DNA of 64,000 bases from Puffinus mauretanicus. Lineage: Eukaryota > Chordata > Aves > Procellariiformes > Procellariidae. The translations under genes were made by a program, and so were the position numbers. The notes beneath the pieces were generated by a model, which was not told where the DNA came from, searched no databases, and worked only from the letters and a program-made list of their open reading frames with translations. This document shows, piece by piece, positions 1 to 52,180 of the stretch (position 1 is the first letter of the stretch; every line of letters starts with the position of its first letter). The stretch lies in NCBI GenBank assembly GCA_023333565.1, contig JAJKFH010001865.1:4278001-4342000 (forward strand), written 5' to 3'.

Positions 1-973
1 TAGTTAGAGATTTATTTCTTGTACGGAACACAGCTTTGCTTCCTGTTTCTGTTAAACAGAGGGCACAGAACTCAACTCAGAATCTTCTGCTTGCTTTCAT
101 CAGCCTCCACATTTCAAACTTGCTTTATATGAGCATAAAAATAAAACGCAAAAGAGAACAAACACTGCGTAGAATAAAATCCTGCCTTTACTGTTCACAG
201 CAAAAGAAACGACACATACGTCAGAGTGCTGCCGTGTAACGTCCAGCTGGTGGGACAACCGAATGGTGGGCACAGTGGAAAAGAGGCCTTTTCCAGGCAG
301 GTTTCCACAGCTCTTTTTAAAGCCTGAGTTACAATACAAAAACCTCAGACTCTGTCATAGATGAAGTTGAGGAGACAGAATTGTGCCTGGCAGTTAAGAG
401 TTCTTTTCCTACTACGTAAAAGACATGGGGATGGGGTTTTTTTTTGTTTTGCTATAATATGAATCTCAAAATGAAAGGGAAATTTTGGTGCTTATGTGAT
501 GGGCACAAATACCATCTGGGCTATAGGAAGGGCACAGTTTGTTACAGCTTCCACATGCCTACAGATAACTGATGACGCAGCAACTGACTCATGATCCCGA
601 GTTATCCTAGGTTAAAAAGGTCGAAAGAGCCCAGAGTTGGCACACTGTAATCCACACCGCTGGTTTAATAAGAGAGAAGCCAAATAATGAAGACATGAAC
701 TGAAGAATTTCGTATTTTTGGCCTGTTCTGTGATTAACCCATGGAGACGTTTCTGTTAACATCAAGGGGAGTTATGAACTAAATCAGTGAAAACATGCTC
801 TTACTCCTCCACCACCTCACAATATGTCATTGTGTGTCTAAACTTGTTTGCATTATAGTCTGATCTGGGCTCGTTCCAACAAATAGAAGAAAAAGAAGAC
901 AGATGGTAAGTTGTGCAATTTCTTTTTTGCTGGCTGAACAATCAACAACACTTATATCACCACAACAGCATAC
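1..973 (-). other. NFKB1: Partial intron 16 of NFKB1
   Basis: This is sequence downstream of the exon 16 donor. I searched both strands for the next ankyrin exon, which in the family begins with a TPLHLAV-like motif, and did not find it. The reading frames present are short and resemble nothing I know. I see no repeat family, RNA gene or poly(A) site here. The gene continues past position 1. Confidence 0.75.
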
Positions 974-39000
<38,027 letters not shown>

Positions 39001-42000
39001 TTTAAGTCCTGAAACACAAAAACATGATCAGAACTCTCATTTATTTCAATGTACAGCAATAAAGTTGAAAAATGTTAGAGCTAAAAGCCCCATCTCTGGC
39101 CATTCTTATTCTCCTCATAATGTTAATGATTGCTAAAATACTCTTAAAATTCCTCAGTATTTGCAAGGGGCAGGCTAAGGACATGACAGGCTACAGCTAG
39201 GATTTTCCATTGCCTGCAACTAAAAATTACAATCAAAGTCCTGAAGTCAAAATTTATTAAAATCAGGAATTAATTTGTTTGTGTCTTTGCTCTGACTATT
39301 CTGCCATCGTAGTTTAGCAAAAGCAGGACTCTGCAGTTTTATACAATAAAAAAACTTCTGAGCATTCATGAATGAACCCTAATGGTTTTCTTGTGAAGTA
39401 TTACTAAATGCAAGATAAAGATGCCTAAGAAAGAACATCCAATATTTTTTCTTTAAACAAAAACAGGAGTCAAACATTGACTAATTTTGGACACCTTTAT
39501 TTCCAGAGGTCCACACAAGCGCTTGGCACCCACAATTCAGTGCTGACAATGACAATTATAGATGTACAACATACCTAACCCTCTCTCACAGGTCCACATG
39601 TAAATGCTGGACACTGGGAAAGTTTAGCCTGGCTTAGTTTTCCTGGGGCCAGTAGCAAGCCATTAACAGAGCCTGGAAATTTTCTTAGGAATTTATTAGG
39701 TCTGTTATAAAAGATTAGTATTATTTCCTTTCACGTAGGTGTTACTGAAAGAATTACAATTTCACTTATGTTGAACTTACTAAAACAGGCTCTCCAAGGG
39801 AACATCTGAAAATAACTGCAGTGACTATTTCAAGAGACTCATGTCTGCATGCAAGGAGACACTTTAAATAAGGTTAATAACTTTACAGAAGATAGAAACA
39901 TGTCACTGGCCCTCATATTCAACCACAATGAACATGAGCCATGTTTTCCAGCAAAGCAAAGTGAACTGTGAAAACCTACCACCCTATGAAAGAGAGTGGG
40001 CAGCGATCAGTAAACCAGTAAAGAAAAACTGAGTCACTGTGTACCTTCTACAGGAACTAGAAAGGCAAATATCAAAAAGAAAATTGGAATACTTGGGTAC
40101 TTCACTTTGATGGAGGCTCAACTCAGCTTGTTAACAAGCTCCAAAGACGACATATAGCCACCCATCCCACACAAGCAGAAAATGAAAGAAAATGTAAAAT
40201 GGAGAATTAGGAGACCCTTAATACTTAGACGACTTCCAGGAAAAAGAGGTCCATGAGGATAAATTTTTTTTTTTTAACCTAGAAAATAAAAGTACTCACC
40301 TGTTTGTAATTCAATTTTAGAGAGAAGTATTTAGTGGGTAATATTTATTTGTAGTATTTGAGCAAATATCAAATAACCAATCATAAGATTTCAGCCAAAA
40401 ATGAACAACGCATACAACAAGCAGCCACAGTCACCCATGCTGTAGTTCATCACCTAATACATCAAGATTCCAGCAATATAAAAAATACCAGTCAAACACA
40501 TTATCTCACAGGCACATTCTGCAAAGGTTTACTTTCATCGATAATTTGCTACTGTTATTATCAATCTTTATGGAAAAAAGTCAACATACAAGGCATAACA
40601 AAACCTTCAGCACACAACAAACTTTACTAAGATGATTTTATTTGACATTCCGTTCCGTAGAAAGAATATAACCCTCATCACCAATTGACAAATTACTGAA
40701 ATCACTGAAATAACTGTAATTTAATTTTCGGCAGACATTTCCCAATTAAAGGTGTAGATATTACAGAAAACAACCAGAAAACCTCAACAGCCAACATTTT
40801 TTAGGAAGCATCAGAAAATACCCACCTTGCTGATGCACACTGATTAGGTAACTGTGAGTGCAAATGCCAGGTTTCTTCGCATAAACAGAATAAAAACGGA
40901 TCCTAAAAATCTTGTTTTATGATATCTCATATTTAATCACTTACTATTTCATGAGTCACATACACAAAACTGTGTTCCAAAATACCTAAAATACCCAGAT
41001 AACACAGTAAATACGCTTGTTCAGAAAAAAAAGATTCTGAGGAGCTAAGATGAATAGCATCTGCCCACTTGCCTGTTTGCTAAACATACACTGCTTTGTT
41101 TTGCTTTGCAAAACTTTCAAAGCATCTCACAGGTTTTTCTGTAAGCCAAATAGGATAAATTTAATCTTTGCCCTATTCTAGTTTCTCAGACTGCATCACT
41201 CTCACTCCAGCAGAACTCTGTGGGAGAAGTGCAGTTCTCACACCTGCTACGCTTCCTGCATTTACAATTCCACAATACATGATTTCAACAAAGTGGAAAA
41301 ATACTGCAGAGGCAGCATTTGTGAAAACTTTTCATTTAAAGTACTTTAATACAAAAATTAGAATCCATACAGAAATAAAACCTACATGTATCTGAATTAG
41401 TCCTTCAATTTCACCTGATCAAAATGGTCATTTCTGGCTTTTTGGCTGATGCAACGAACAATGTCATGAGAGCAAAACAGCAGCCATTCAAGATGAACGT
41501 TACACTCAGAAGCAGCAAGGTAACTACCCACATACTACCCAGTTGCTGCAGGTATGTACTAATGAATTTCTAACCAGGTATTAAACATAATCTCTCTCGC
41601 ACCAAAAGCACAGGTGTCTCTTACTTGAGATCTTTTGTGTTCAAGAGTCAGCTGCAGTGTTTGGGGGAGAGGTTAAAGACATTCTCTCTGGCTTGTATGC
41701 TAAGCCAGTTTATTGTAAACACACGATGATTTAGATGTGCAAACATATGCCTTTGTGTATGTAAACTGACACTTGATTGCCTTTTCAGGGCCTAGACAAA
41801 AATTAACCCAGAAGTTTAAAATTACTCCTCTAAATAACTGAAAACAGTCTCAGTTTCACTGTATGTTTTGTCCTCTTTTAAAGCCAAACAAACAACAAAA
41901 ATGTTCCAGGAGCCCTATCTCCAAAACAGAACTTGTTTGCTTAGGATTTATTTAGTTAACAAATCCCTAAGCATCCTCTTCTTACAAGAAAATTGGGGGA

Positions 42001-42639
42001 AACCCAGGGAGTCACTAGCATGATTAAAAAACAAAAAGGCACTTGCAGAAAAACAGACCCTAGCATTAATTGTATGACTTTTAATTGGCCTCTTCCCTTA
42101 TTGCTTGAGTTTCTAAGCACATTTCCTACATGCATTAAGTGGTAAGATTAGCATCTACCACTAGTAGCTTTGTTCATTCTCCCTTTACACGAGCTGTGTT
42201 TTGGGGTAGAGATTGTTTTTATCCAAGCTGTATTTGCTGCCATATGCATCTTAGAGAAGTCAGGTCAAAACCACCTCTCTCTCATTTGAAGACGACTGGG
42301 ATTAAAATTGCTTTGTGGAAGTTTGTGTTACCATATATGCCTGCTTCCCACATAATCTCCGATTCCCACAAACTGTACTGCAAACTTCAATCTACAATAA
42401 AAAAATACCCCTACACCTGCAGACCACAATCAACCACAACAGCCTCCACCCTGGAGATCGTCTGAAGTCTTTCAGATAATGGGGCACGGGAAACTAAACA
42501 TTTCAACTCAGAGTATCTTCTTGCGTGAAAATTCAAAGGTGGATGAAGGAACGTCACTTAGCTCCTAGTGCAATGGGAAAACGTAAAATCCAGCTAAACT
42601 TGTCCAAAACCACACAGCTGTGCCTACTGAGGGACTATA

Positions 42640-42672
42640 AGTGTGTATGCGTGTGCATATGCATATGTGTGC
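42640..42672. repeat. Degenerate TG/CATATG repeat
   Basis: Alternating GTGTGTATGCGTGTGCATAT-type sequence. Low complexity, in intron 1. Confidence 0.7.
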
Positions 42673-43582
42673 AGTATTTCTTTCTCCCCACAGCGGGTCA
42701 GTTGCCCTTGTGAAAAAGGTTAAAAAAAGGAGAAGAAGAAAAAACCTAGGAAGATATACATACATACACACACATGGAAGATGATGGCGTTGCACCAACC
42801 AACCAAGGAAAAATAATGGCAGCTACTTTGCATTAGTACACCTCCTTCATAACCAAATAATAACAAGTGTAAGTAGGCACAGCTGGAAGAACACGAGTTC
42901 ATTTATTGCATTCTGAATGCTTCTTTTGAAGCTTTGAAGGGATCAGGCATTTAAAATGGAAACAACATAATTAATGTAGGAATGCTCTCATCCAGGAACA
43001 AGAATTCTCATTTCTGTTTATCTCAATCATTTGATTTCAGATCTCTCTCCCGCTGTTCTCCAACATCCACTGTATCTAACTACCTTTTAAAAACAAAGAG
43101 AGGTTTCTCTAACCAACTTTTGTTAGTCCCCTGATTTTTTGTAGTCCAGATGCTTCCCTCTACTGTTCCTCTTCAACTTTCTGGCTTGAATTTTAAAAAT
43201 GAGGTAAACCATTTTCCTCTTTGATACCAGTATCCAATCCAATACCTACAAACAGAGAATGGGACTTTTTCCTATTACCTTTCTACAGACAAGCATAACT
43301 CGATGCAAATTTCATCATCTATGAGGAATCAAGCTTTAATGTTTGATTCAGATACTAATAATCCAGTTAATTCTGAAAACATTTACAGACATCTCACCCA
43401 GAAGCTGCATGCCTTTTAAAAAACTAAGACTTGAAACTTCATTCTTTTTCTTTCTAGCTTTGTTCTCATACTGGCCTGGCTAAAAACCTGAACAGTATAT
43501 ATACTAACAAATTAGGAAGACTTCTTATTCCTCCAAGCAGGAAATAAAACCATTTGAATATTACCCTAAATAGTTGAACAAC

Positions 43583-43728
43583 CTCCCCCCCCTCCCCCGC
43601 AAAAAAACAACACAAACATTTGAGCTTTAGTACCCCAAATCTATCTGTTCATGTTTCAAAGTGTACCAGTGTGCTTACTGATGAAGCTAACATTTCACAT
43701 AGGACCCGGGGCGGGGGGGGGGGGGGGG
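43583..43728. repeat. C-rich tract and 16-base G run, 110 bp apart
   Basis: On the plus strand a C-rich tract (CTCCCCCCCCTCCCCC, 43583-43598) is followed 110 bp later by GGGG-C and an uninterrupted run of 16 G (43708-43728). The two are complementary in composition and the G run could form a quadruplex. Homopolymer length in an assembly may be unreliable. Confidence 0.8.
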
Positions 43729-45779
43729 AACCAACATGACATATGCTTCCTTTCCCAGGCCTTCAGAGAGAGACATGGTAAGCAGGTCTCTACTTTTAAT
43801 CTATGTTCTTTGAATATAAATGTATTTTTTAAAATCAATTTGGAGAGATGAAGGATGAACAGTATCACCAACTTCTCTACCCCACGAAGACCTGCCTCAT
43901 CATAAGAGAGAGCGATGCCTGGTGGAAATGCTTATGAGACACTCACCTCTTAAACTTTCTGTACTTTAAGCCAATCAAACAAAATAAAAGCATAAAAACT
44001 GATGTGACAGGATGCCCATTATATCCTCAGAAAATGAATGCAAAAGACTAGCATCAGGGTATCTGCCTGCTGTTGTGTTTTAAAATATAAAGAATGAACT
44101 CATCCTTTATAAAACTTGTCCATTAGTTTTAATTAGTTCAGTATAAGGATTGAGTTCAGGAGAGATTAATATTTTATGGAAGAAGGTTTGGTTATAGCAC
44201 AGATCAGTTTAACAGGATGGAAATTAAGGCATATTCTGTAAAAGGTAAACTGCAGATCTGTATGTTAATGAATCATGATCTTTATTACCCAGAGTTCATT
44301 ATACTTGTGAACTAGACTTAGTGTGAAGATTTAAATAAATTTCTATGTTGAAGAACGTCCATCTCTTACTTTATGAGACATTTCACATCATCCTTTTCTC
44401 ACCTGTCAAGGCTGGGATTCAGAAAGCAAGCCTCAAGAGGAGAAACTCTCCTACTGCACTTTAGCTGACTTGGTATATTGAAAGCACGGTTCTTTCTGCA
44501 AGTTTTCTAGCAGTGTTTTTTCTCTTTAACTTGGCTTTCATTGGAATTTACCTGTTAAAAATAAACTTCTTTAACTGAACACTGAATGAAAGTCATGAAA
44601 TTCACTGTGATTATGCTCTTAGCCTGTTCATTTTGCTTATTAAAAATAGAGAGGAATAGGGATGAAAGAGAGGCAAAGACATTTGTGTTTTATATATTAC
44701 ATTGTAAGTATATTTTTGCTACATCAGGGCTATAAAACATGGCAGACTATCTGATTGCAGGGAACTAGTTTTTAGGAACAGCATCAAGTTCTCTGAAATC
44801 CTGTAGCAGCTATGAAATATTGAGGTAGAAACAGTAACTGTTGTAGTGTACAGTCTCTACAATGTGTTTTACCTGGTATTGTTTACCTCATTTAGTGGCA
44901 ACTATCCATCCTTCAGCCTCACTTTTCCATCCTTTGCAAAACATAATCTGTAGAGAGACAATTGTTTTAGAGATCAGCATTTCCCAAATAGAGATGCAGG
45001 GAAATGTATTGTGCAATAGATCCTGCGAGTTCCTGGGTCAGGCCTGGAAGAAGGACCAAGAGCTGCTGAGATGATTTTGGCTAGAGGACAGAGCAGGCTG
45101 CTTTGACAGAACAGAGATACTGATCCAAGACATTTAGTCTCAAGCCTTCATCATTGCCGTGCCTTCAAAGTGAGGATGCTGTCCATCCCTTTCAATTGCT
45201 GGCCTTTTCACCTTAGCTCTGGCCACCTCATCTCAACTTCATCCAGCACTTCATTTCCCTTGTAACCCAGTTATTTTTCCCAAAATACTGGGAGCGCAGC
45301 TCCAGATCAAAAACCTTTGGTGCAGAGTATATTCTTAGAGAAGCACAGGGAGGGAAAAAAGGAAGTTTGAGAAACTGCTATTTTCTACCTCTGCACAACA
45401 TAGCAGGCCATACATACACACAGGCTTAGGTCTTCTGGCGCTTCAGAGGACACACAAGTTGGGTCATGAACCTACAGCAGTTACATGGACAACCCTTAGT
45501 TTAAGCTGCACATGTCTTTCTAACCACTTTAATGTTTTGAGGCTGAATAAAAGATGCTTTTGTAAAGAAAAATAAATCCCATTTTTGTAAAGCAATGTAA
45601 CAACAGTGGGAATATTGTACAGGCAGGATTCCAAACAGTTGCTGGCATTTTGAACACATGTTGTCCAAACCTGCTTAAAGCAGGTCTACACAATTAAACT
45701 CTAACAGCTGTTAGCTACCAGTACCTTGTACTTCCATCACTGTTGCTATTAATGAAGCTGCTGCAGAAGAAAATTTTCT

Positions 45780-45816
45780 GGAGGGGGAGAGTAGGGAGAG
45801 AGGGGAAAGAGAGACA
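45780..45816. repeat. GA-rich purine tract
   Basis: GGAGGGGGAGAGTAGGGAGA-type purine stretch on the plus strand (pyrimidine-rich in the gene sense). Simple sequence only. Confidence 0.6.
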
Positions 45817-47780
45817 TCCCCTTCCCAAATACTAACCAAGAAAAATCTTAACACAGAAAAGGTTTTACCAATGGTTATTTTATTTACATTGTTCTCAACT
45901 ATTCCTTTTGATTGCATCCACTTTAATAAATTATTTCTGAAGTCCCCAGGCAAACGTTAAGACTGGACAAAATATTTATCTTTTAGATGAACACTGTCCT
46001 GATGCAGAGTCTGGAAAAATTGGGAAAATGCAAGCTACACACACAATACACAAACGTTTTAAAATAAAAGGAAAAGAAAAAAATGTGCTACAGACAGCAA
46101 ATCCCTGGATTATTCAAAATAAGAGGTGATAAACAGTTATAGTATTCTGAAATACACAAAGTAAATAGAACCAAAATATTAAAGGAACATCATGCATACT
46201 TTCACTCACATAGATATGTCAAGCACAAACAGGAAAGAAAAAGCATTTAAAAACCATGAGAAGTGATTGCTAACTCACTCAAGTTGACAAGGAGCCCCAA
46301 CTATGTTTTTTTGAAGGGATTTTAACTCAGTAATGAAACAGACTTGAAATTTGAAGTTTGCCTTTACATGTTAAAAGTTTACTAATATTTCTTCTCCCAT
46401 CTAGGACTTCAATACTTGGGGGTGTAGGGGGATGTTTTAAGGAAACTCTATTCTCAGTATAAAACTCAATAACGCTCAATTTCCACAAAAGTGGAATACA
46501 GAAGTTGTATTTTTTACTTTTCTTCAGCTGCTACAAAGACGTGTAATCTCTGAATAAAGATCCGAGTATAATTTCTCAGTATACAAGTGAGAAAAGGTTT
46601 TTGCAGAGGCATTTTTATCAAAGATACTACTTTCCTCTGCAAACTTTTTCTCACCCATAGACTGTTGCAGCTGCAATAACACTACATAACCCTAAATGAC
46701 ACTGTTTGTTTTTCTAATATAACAACACGAATTGCCTCCTCTTGTTATTAATTAAGCGTGCTTATTATTTCCTGTTGGGTGGGACCTGGGAGTTCTGTCT
46801 GTGTATTTTTAAAATTAAAGAACTGTTCGAGTTAAAATTTTCAAATATTTTCAGTCACGAGCAGACGCATTATTGGACAACAGTATAAAAATGACAAAAC
46901 ATGTAGGAAATGAAATCAATCACAAGTGTTAAAGAGATTTCAGAAGCGTGATGCTCTGAATCAGAATTGTTGGGTGCAGAATTATTGTAGGAAATCTAGA
47001 CTCAAGTTTATTACCCCAGATACTAAATTTGAAGAACGATTCATAGCATGAGGAAATTCACTTTGCAAAGAGTAACTGGACTACCTGAATGGTTGCATTA
47101 TTAAGTATCTTTACAAATAGAATTTTTGTGTAAGTGTTTTATTCCTTTCCCAAATGTCAAAGTAGTGAACTAATATGACAAGAAGAAACACTAAGATGCC
47201 ATAAACATATAAACTGTTTTTCCAGGATATTGTTAGAATAAAAGTAGAATGTTTTTGTTAAAACATATTCAAAGCAACTTAAATCAAAGGAATAAACAGT
47301 ATTCAAATATATGGCAAACACACTCTGGTATATATATAATGCTAAGTATATGTAAAAATACTGAGGTTCAACACAGCAAAACAACCCTAGTAACTACGCT
47401 GTATTTTAGCCACATGGGGTGGTAATGCTACTTGAACTAACCTGAATATCATGTTAAAATGCTGTTACTTCTTCCTACAGATTAAAAAGAAACACTGAAT
47501 GTTCTTTAGAAATAGTTCTAGTTCATACAAAGTTGTTCATCAAAGACAAATTTTAACTTAAAAAGCCACACATACCCATTTCGTAAACCTTAAGTGTAAT
47601 GAATCATCAAAATTAAACAGCAAACCTTTTCCTTTTTGGGGGAGGGAAGAACAGCTTTTCTGAGAAGCCAAGTAACAAGCAAACCCAACATTTTAGAAGT
47701 CCAGTTCCCATAAGATCTGCTGTATCACCAGGTACTTTCACAGAGGTTCTGGGGTCTTACTGAAGACACAGTCCCTCATT

Positions 47781-47861
47781 TCATGAACAACGGCGGCAGA
47801 AGAGGACCCAGAAAATAGCAAGGGCTGTTATTACCACTGCAATCACAATCACGAAAGTGAG
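47781..47861 (-). other. Short frame reading as a transmembrane segment, origin unknown
   Basis: On the minus strand, 26 codons between a TAG (47862-47864) and a TGA (47781-47783) read LTFVIVIAVVITALAIFWVL followed by FCRRCS. That is a strongly hydrophobic stretch with a Cys/Arg-rich end, like the C-terminus of a single-pass membrane protein. The TAG also forms a possible acceptor (CCCTTAG). An alternative acceptor-like TTTTCAG lies about 36 nt further upstream, but its frames do not join without a shift. It has no start codon. It could be a pseudogene relic, an alternative terminal exon or chance; I do not recognise the protein. Confidence 0.25.
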
Positions 47862-48029
47862 CTAAGGGATTCTCAGTGTCCTTTTGGTTTCGAACAGCCA
47901 CTGAAAACGTAACATGACAGCAACAGTCAGTTAAATAACACCAGTAAGTGGAACCAAACAGGTAGAACCGAGTCCAGCACCGTTACAGTTACACCCTAGG
48001 TTTCAAATCTTCAGGTGCAAAGTGGTTAC

Positions 48030-48075
48030 TAAGGCTTTTTTTTCTTGTTGTTGTTTTTGTTTTGTTTTGTTTTTA
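48030..48075. repeat. T-rich low-complexity tract
   Basis: TTTTTTTTCTTGTTGTTGTT then TTTTGTTTTG units on the plus strand; A-rich in the gene sense. Simple sequence. Confidence 0.7.
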
Positions 48076-51000
48076 CGAAGAAATAGTAAAACTCCTGCAG
48101 CCTCAATTTTCTACAGTAACCTGTGATATCACAAAAACCACTTAAGAGACCCAAACTGAGACCCAAAAAAACATGTGCTTTGTTTTTACTCGATTCGGGT
48201 GTTAAAATCTGTCCGTAACTGTTTGAACGGATAGAAACATGATCTTTAAAAGAAACAAAAAACAAACAAAAAAAGCAACCCCACACAACTCAGACCTACT
48301 TTGCTCTTGATCTGTTGATACCAGTACAGTTTGCTTGGAGGATGCAATGAAATACAGAGGTATTTCAGTTTAGCTAATTCTGCATTTTAAATGAAGAGGG
48401 GGGAAAAAAAAAGAAAAAAAAAAGTATCTGGCACTGCTTGTCAAACGAACATAAAAGCTGAAAGGGGGAAAAAATGCCAGTAGTAGCAATAGTAGCTTCC
48501 TCCCCACATATGGTCTGTCAGCTCCACCTAAATCCTAAACAAAGGATTTTACCTTGAGACTAGAATAATTTGAAACATCTTGTAAGGCCTTACTTCTGAA
48601 GCTGTCAACAGTGCTTCAGCAAAATATATATGTTTAAACAAAAGCACTGAAGAAGATTCACTGAATTATTTCTATGCTCAAAATTAGATGCAAACTTAGT
48701 GCCTGACTGACCTAAGGGCACAGTTAATGACAACTGTAATTATGATCTTATCAATGTAGAACTTCATAAAAGGTTCACAGCTTATTTAAAGGACATCAAA
48801 TTACAACTTCCACTTCTAAAATATCTGTGTCAGAGCTAAAAGTGACCAAGACCAGGAATTTCTTTTTCATTATTTGCCTGAAACATTCTCTCCTCTTGGT
48901 TTTTTAATAGCTGTGTTATTTTGTGTCTAAGAATCAAAGAAAAGCTATCAACATGTTGGAAAAAAAAAATTTAAACTAACTTTAGAGTTTTCATTAGTTG
49001 TTTAGGGAAATGAGTAACAATTTTCTTTAAGACTAATACTTCTGAATTTAGAGTTGGCAAACATTTACAGCACCGAAAGGTGAGAAGATTTTAGCAAGTA
49101 CATCTACAAGCGATCTATGAAAACACAGATTAATTAATCAGAACCTCTGAAGACCGCAGAATTTTCTCATCACTAGCTACATCAGAAAGCCAACTGTAAG
49201 TTAATAAAAAAATATATTGTCTTTCACTGTATCTTTGCAACTTCAAAACAACACTTACTTTGTATACATGTAACTATTAAGGGAGACTTGAACTTTCTAG
49301 TCAGCATAGAGCATCCTTGATAGTAAAGGCTCATAGGCCTTCAAACTTGGTTCCTGTCATTCCAGACTCAGCAATGATAAGCATGATAACATGAATTCCT
49401 AACTGCACTTATTTCTGGAGTTTGCATGTATTCATGAGACAGTGGCATGGGAAGATTTTGGGAAAAGACAATGATGAAAAGGAGGAGTATTGTTTACATG
49501 AAAACTCAAAAATCTATTAATTAGCAAGTTTGCATCAGTGATATTTATTTGTATGTATCCATTACTGAAGTCACACAGTGCCAGCTCAATGAAAAAAGTA
49601 AATTTAAATTTATTATTAAAATTGATTTTAAAAGTCAAATACATAGTAATGGAGAAACAATTAAATTGCTGTTTTTCAATAAATGAAGTAGGAAATTTTA
49701 GAATGTGCACATAAACGAAGTATCACTGTCTGCTTTCCACCCTCTCACCCTCTCCCAAGATTCCCTTGTTTTCTCTCCCAGCACACTTTCTTCCCAGTAA
49801 ACTTTTCTGATTTCAAAATATGCACTACAGAAACAATACCAAGGTGCTGACTGAACTAAGCGTCTACAGGTGTAAAGTTTATCTGCTACAACATTATTTT
49901 TTAAAAACACACAACGTGACACAAGTGATACAAACCCGTTCTCAGTTTTACAACCTTAAGTCTACTCAAAGTGTATTCGTTACTTGCATGAAAAGATAAT
50001 TTCATTTTTTGATGACTCTACTGCTGATTGACACTTCTTTCTTCAAAAAAGGGACAAGGGGTAGAAAGAAAAAGGCTTTTCCCCTTCTGTTTAATACTAA
50101 TAAGATTAAATTATTTAACAGATCTTGCACATATTTCAGAACTGTGTTTCCTTGAAATCTCCACACTCTGTGGCAGAACCTGACAATAATATTTCAGCAT
50201 AAATGTCAGTTAAATTCTTGAGCCAGGGAAGTTTACAGAACAGAGGATCTGCCTCTGGATAGTTACAGGCTGCTTTTTCCTCTTTCGTTTTCTCAAACTG
50301 TAGTCATTTCTGTAGAATACAAAACACTGCAGACACGATGATGTCTTAGAATGACGTCTTGGTTAATGCTTTCCTAGAATGGGCAGCTACATTCTCTTTT
50401 GAAAGAATAAAAATGCTTTGACTGAAATACTATTTCAAAAGCTGATACTTCACAGTACATAGCACAGAGACTCCAGATGTCAATAAAAACGAAGAGTTGA
50501 ACTTTCAACTCTGTTCTGTGAGCTTGACAGTGGTGGTGTAGCACCTTACAGCATATAAGGCACAAGGTGATATAGCAGAGAATTCATCCACTTAGTACTA
50601 ACTTTCTCTGTGAACAGAATAAATGAAAAGAGGACTTCTGAAGCACAAAACATGTCAAATATGATAGGCACTTTAAAACCATTTTTTAAAAAAAACAATC
50701 TGTATTTCTTTTAAAATGGTATTCTTTGGCAAAGATTTTGTGCATTTTAAAACAGGAAGCCGAAATGCAGCATCAAAGTTATGATGATCCCTTGCCTACA
50801 AAGCCTTATTCTGCAAATGCTTACAGGCACTCATATTTACTTATTTGAATAAAATTACATATCAGTACATTGCATTATGGTAATGGCCAAATAACACATA
50901 GCTTATCTGTACTACAGTTCAGAAATAATACTCCATTCTATGTTCACATAAAGTAAGTCAATAGTGCTTCTTTATCGAAGTTACCATCAAAGCAGAAAGC

Positions 51001-52180
51001 GTCAATAGATAAAAAAAATAATCGCGATGATGAAAAGCTGAATATTTTTGGTTTTAAGGTCAAATGTAACAGAACAATCAGTCTGCTAATATTCCTTGTC
51101 ACGGTGAGAACTTTTCAGTTTCACCACTTACTACTAAATTGCCTTTAAAAAAGCACCATTTACTACCTGTTAAAGTAGCCTTTATTGATACTATTTGTGA
51201 CACTTCGCAAGCCCCACCCAAGACCAGGACACCAAAAGCTGCCAGTAGCAAACCCGTGTTTGCACGGTAACCGTTCCAAGGCCAGCCGGCGACTATACAA
51301 CAGCAGACACTCCAAACTGCGTCTCAGGTTAAGCACGTATGTCACCTTCGAAACCAAAAGCATAAAAAGCAGCACCTCCTTTGCCTACAAGCACCAGCTA
51401 TAGGGTCAGCACAAGTTGGGCTTTCAAACTTTCTCATTTTACTTGACAGTCCTTCACAGACACCCCTTCCTAGCTAGGAAGACTCCCATCAGAGGAAAAG
51501 CCTAGTATGTGCTTAAAAAAAATAAATCACAGAAGAGGCGTGAGGCGGTTGGTGCACTACGAGAGCAATCGTGCAAATCCGCAACAGAAAGCAAAGCGAG
51601 GTGGCAATCCCCCTTTTCAGAAACTCCGCACCGGGAAGAAGGGGGTGTCCGCCTCCCCACCGCCGGCAGGGCCGCCGCCGGCACAACCCACAGCCCCAGC
51701 GATCCCCCGAGCCCCTCCACACGGCACCGGCCGTTGTCGCCTGTTGCCCGCCTTCCCCTCTCGCTCGCTGCAGCCGCCCCGGCGAGCGCTGGCAAACCCC
51801 GCGGCAACCGCTCCCGGCGCTTCAGCGGGCGGTCCGCGCCCGGGCCGAGGTCACAGGCGAGCGGCCGCCCGGCGCCACGCGTGGGGCTGGCCCAGGGGAC
51901 ACGCTTCCCGACGGCAAACCTCCCCCCGGGGGGCCGCCACGCTCTCCAGGGCGCTTCCCCCCCGCCCAGCCCAGCCCGAGCAGGGCGCAGTTGCCCGCTG
52001 CCGCCCCTGTCTCGCTCCGCATCGGGCCGCAGCGGCGCCGCGCTCCCCGCAGCACGGAGGAAGCGCAGCCAGCGGCAAACAGGCGCCGAGGTAAGGGCAG
52101 GGGAGAAAGAAGGCAGCGAGCGGCGGGTCAGGGGCCGCCTGAGGCTCACCCGGGGCAGGGCAGGGCTGGCGGCGCCTCCT

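Larger units (their letters stand above)
39009..52149 (-). other. NFKB1: Intron 1 of NFKB1 (about 13 kb)
   Basis: A large first intron between the probable non-coding exon 1 and exon 2. It holds a C-rich tract (43583-43599) and a G-rich run (43708-43728), a TG-rich stretch near 42640-42672, T-rich and A-rich tracts near 48.0 and 48.2-48.4 kb, a GA-rich stretch near 45780-45816, and a short frame at 47781-47861 that reads as a membrane segment. No complete gene or recognised mobile element. I cannot exclude small alternative first exons of NFKB1. Confidence 0.7.

Noticed and set aside
1..973. Possible NFKB1 exon 17
   Set aside because: I looked for the TPLHLAV-type ankyrin continuation after the exon 16 donor on the minus strand and found none, so it must lie beyond the window.
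41987..42008. GGGGGAAACCCAGG, kappa-B-like
   Set aside because: Lacks the fourth C and breaks the pyrimidine half of the consensus, so it is not comparable with the 11-bp sites in introns 9 and 15.
52081..52100. Plus-strand donor-like GAG|GTAAGG
   Set aside because: A good donor match, but it lies antisense within NFKB1 intron 1/exon 1 of the CpG island and no matching plus-strand exon chain was seen. GC-rich islands give such matches by chance.
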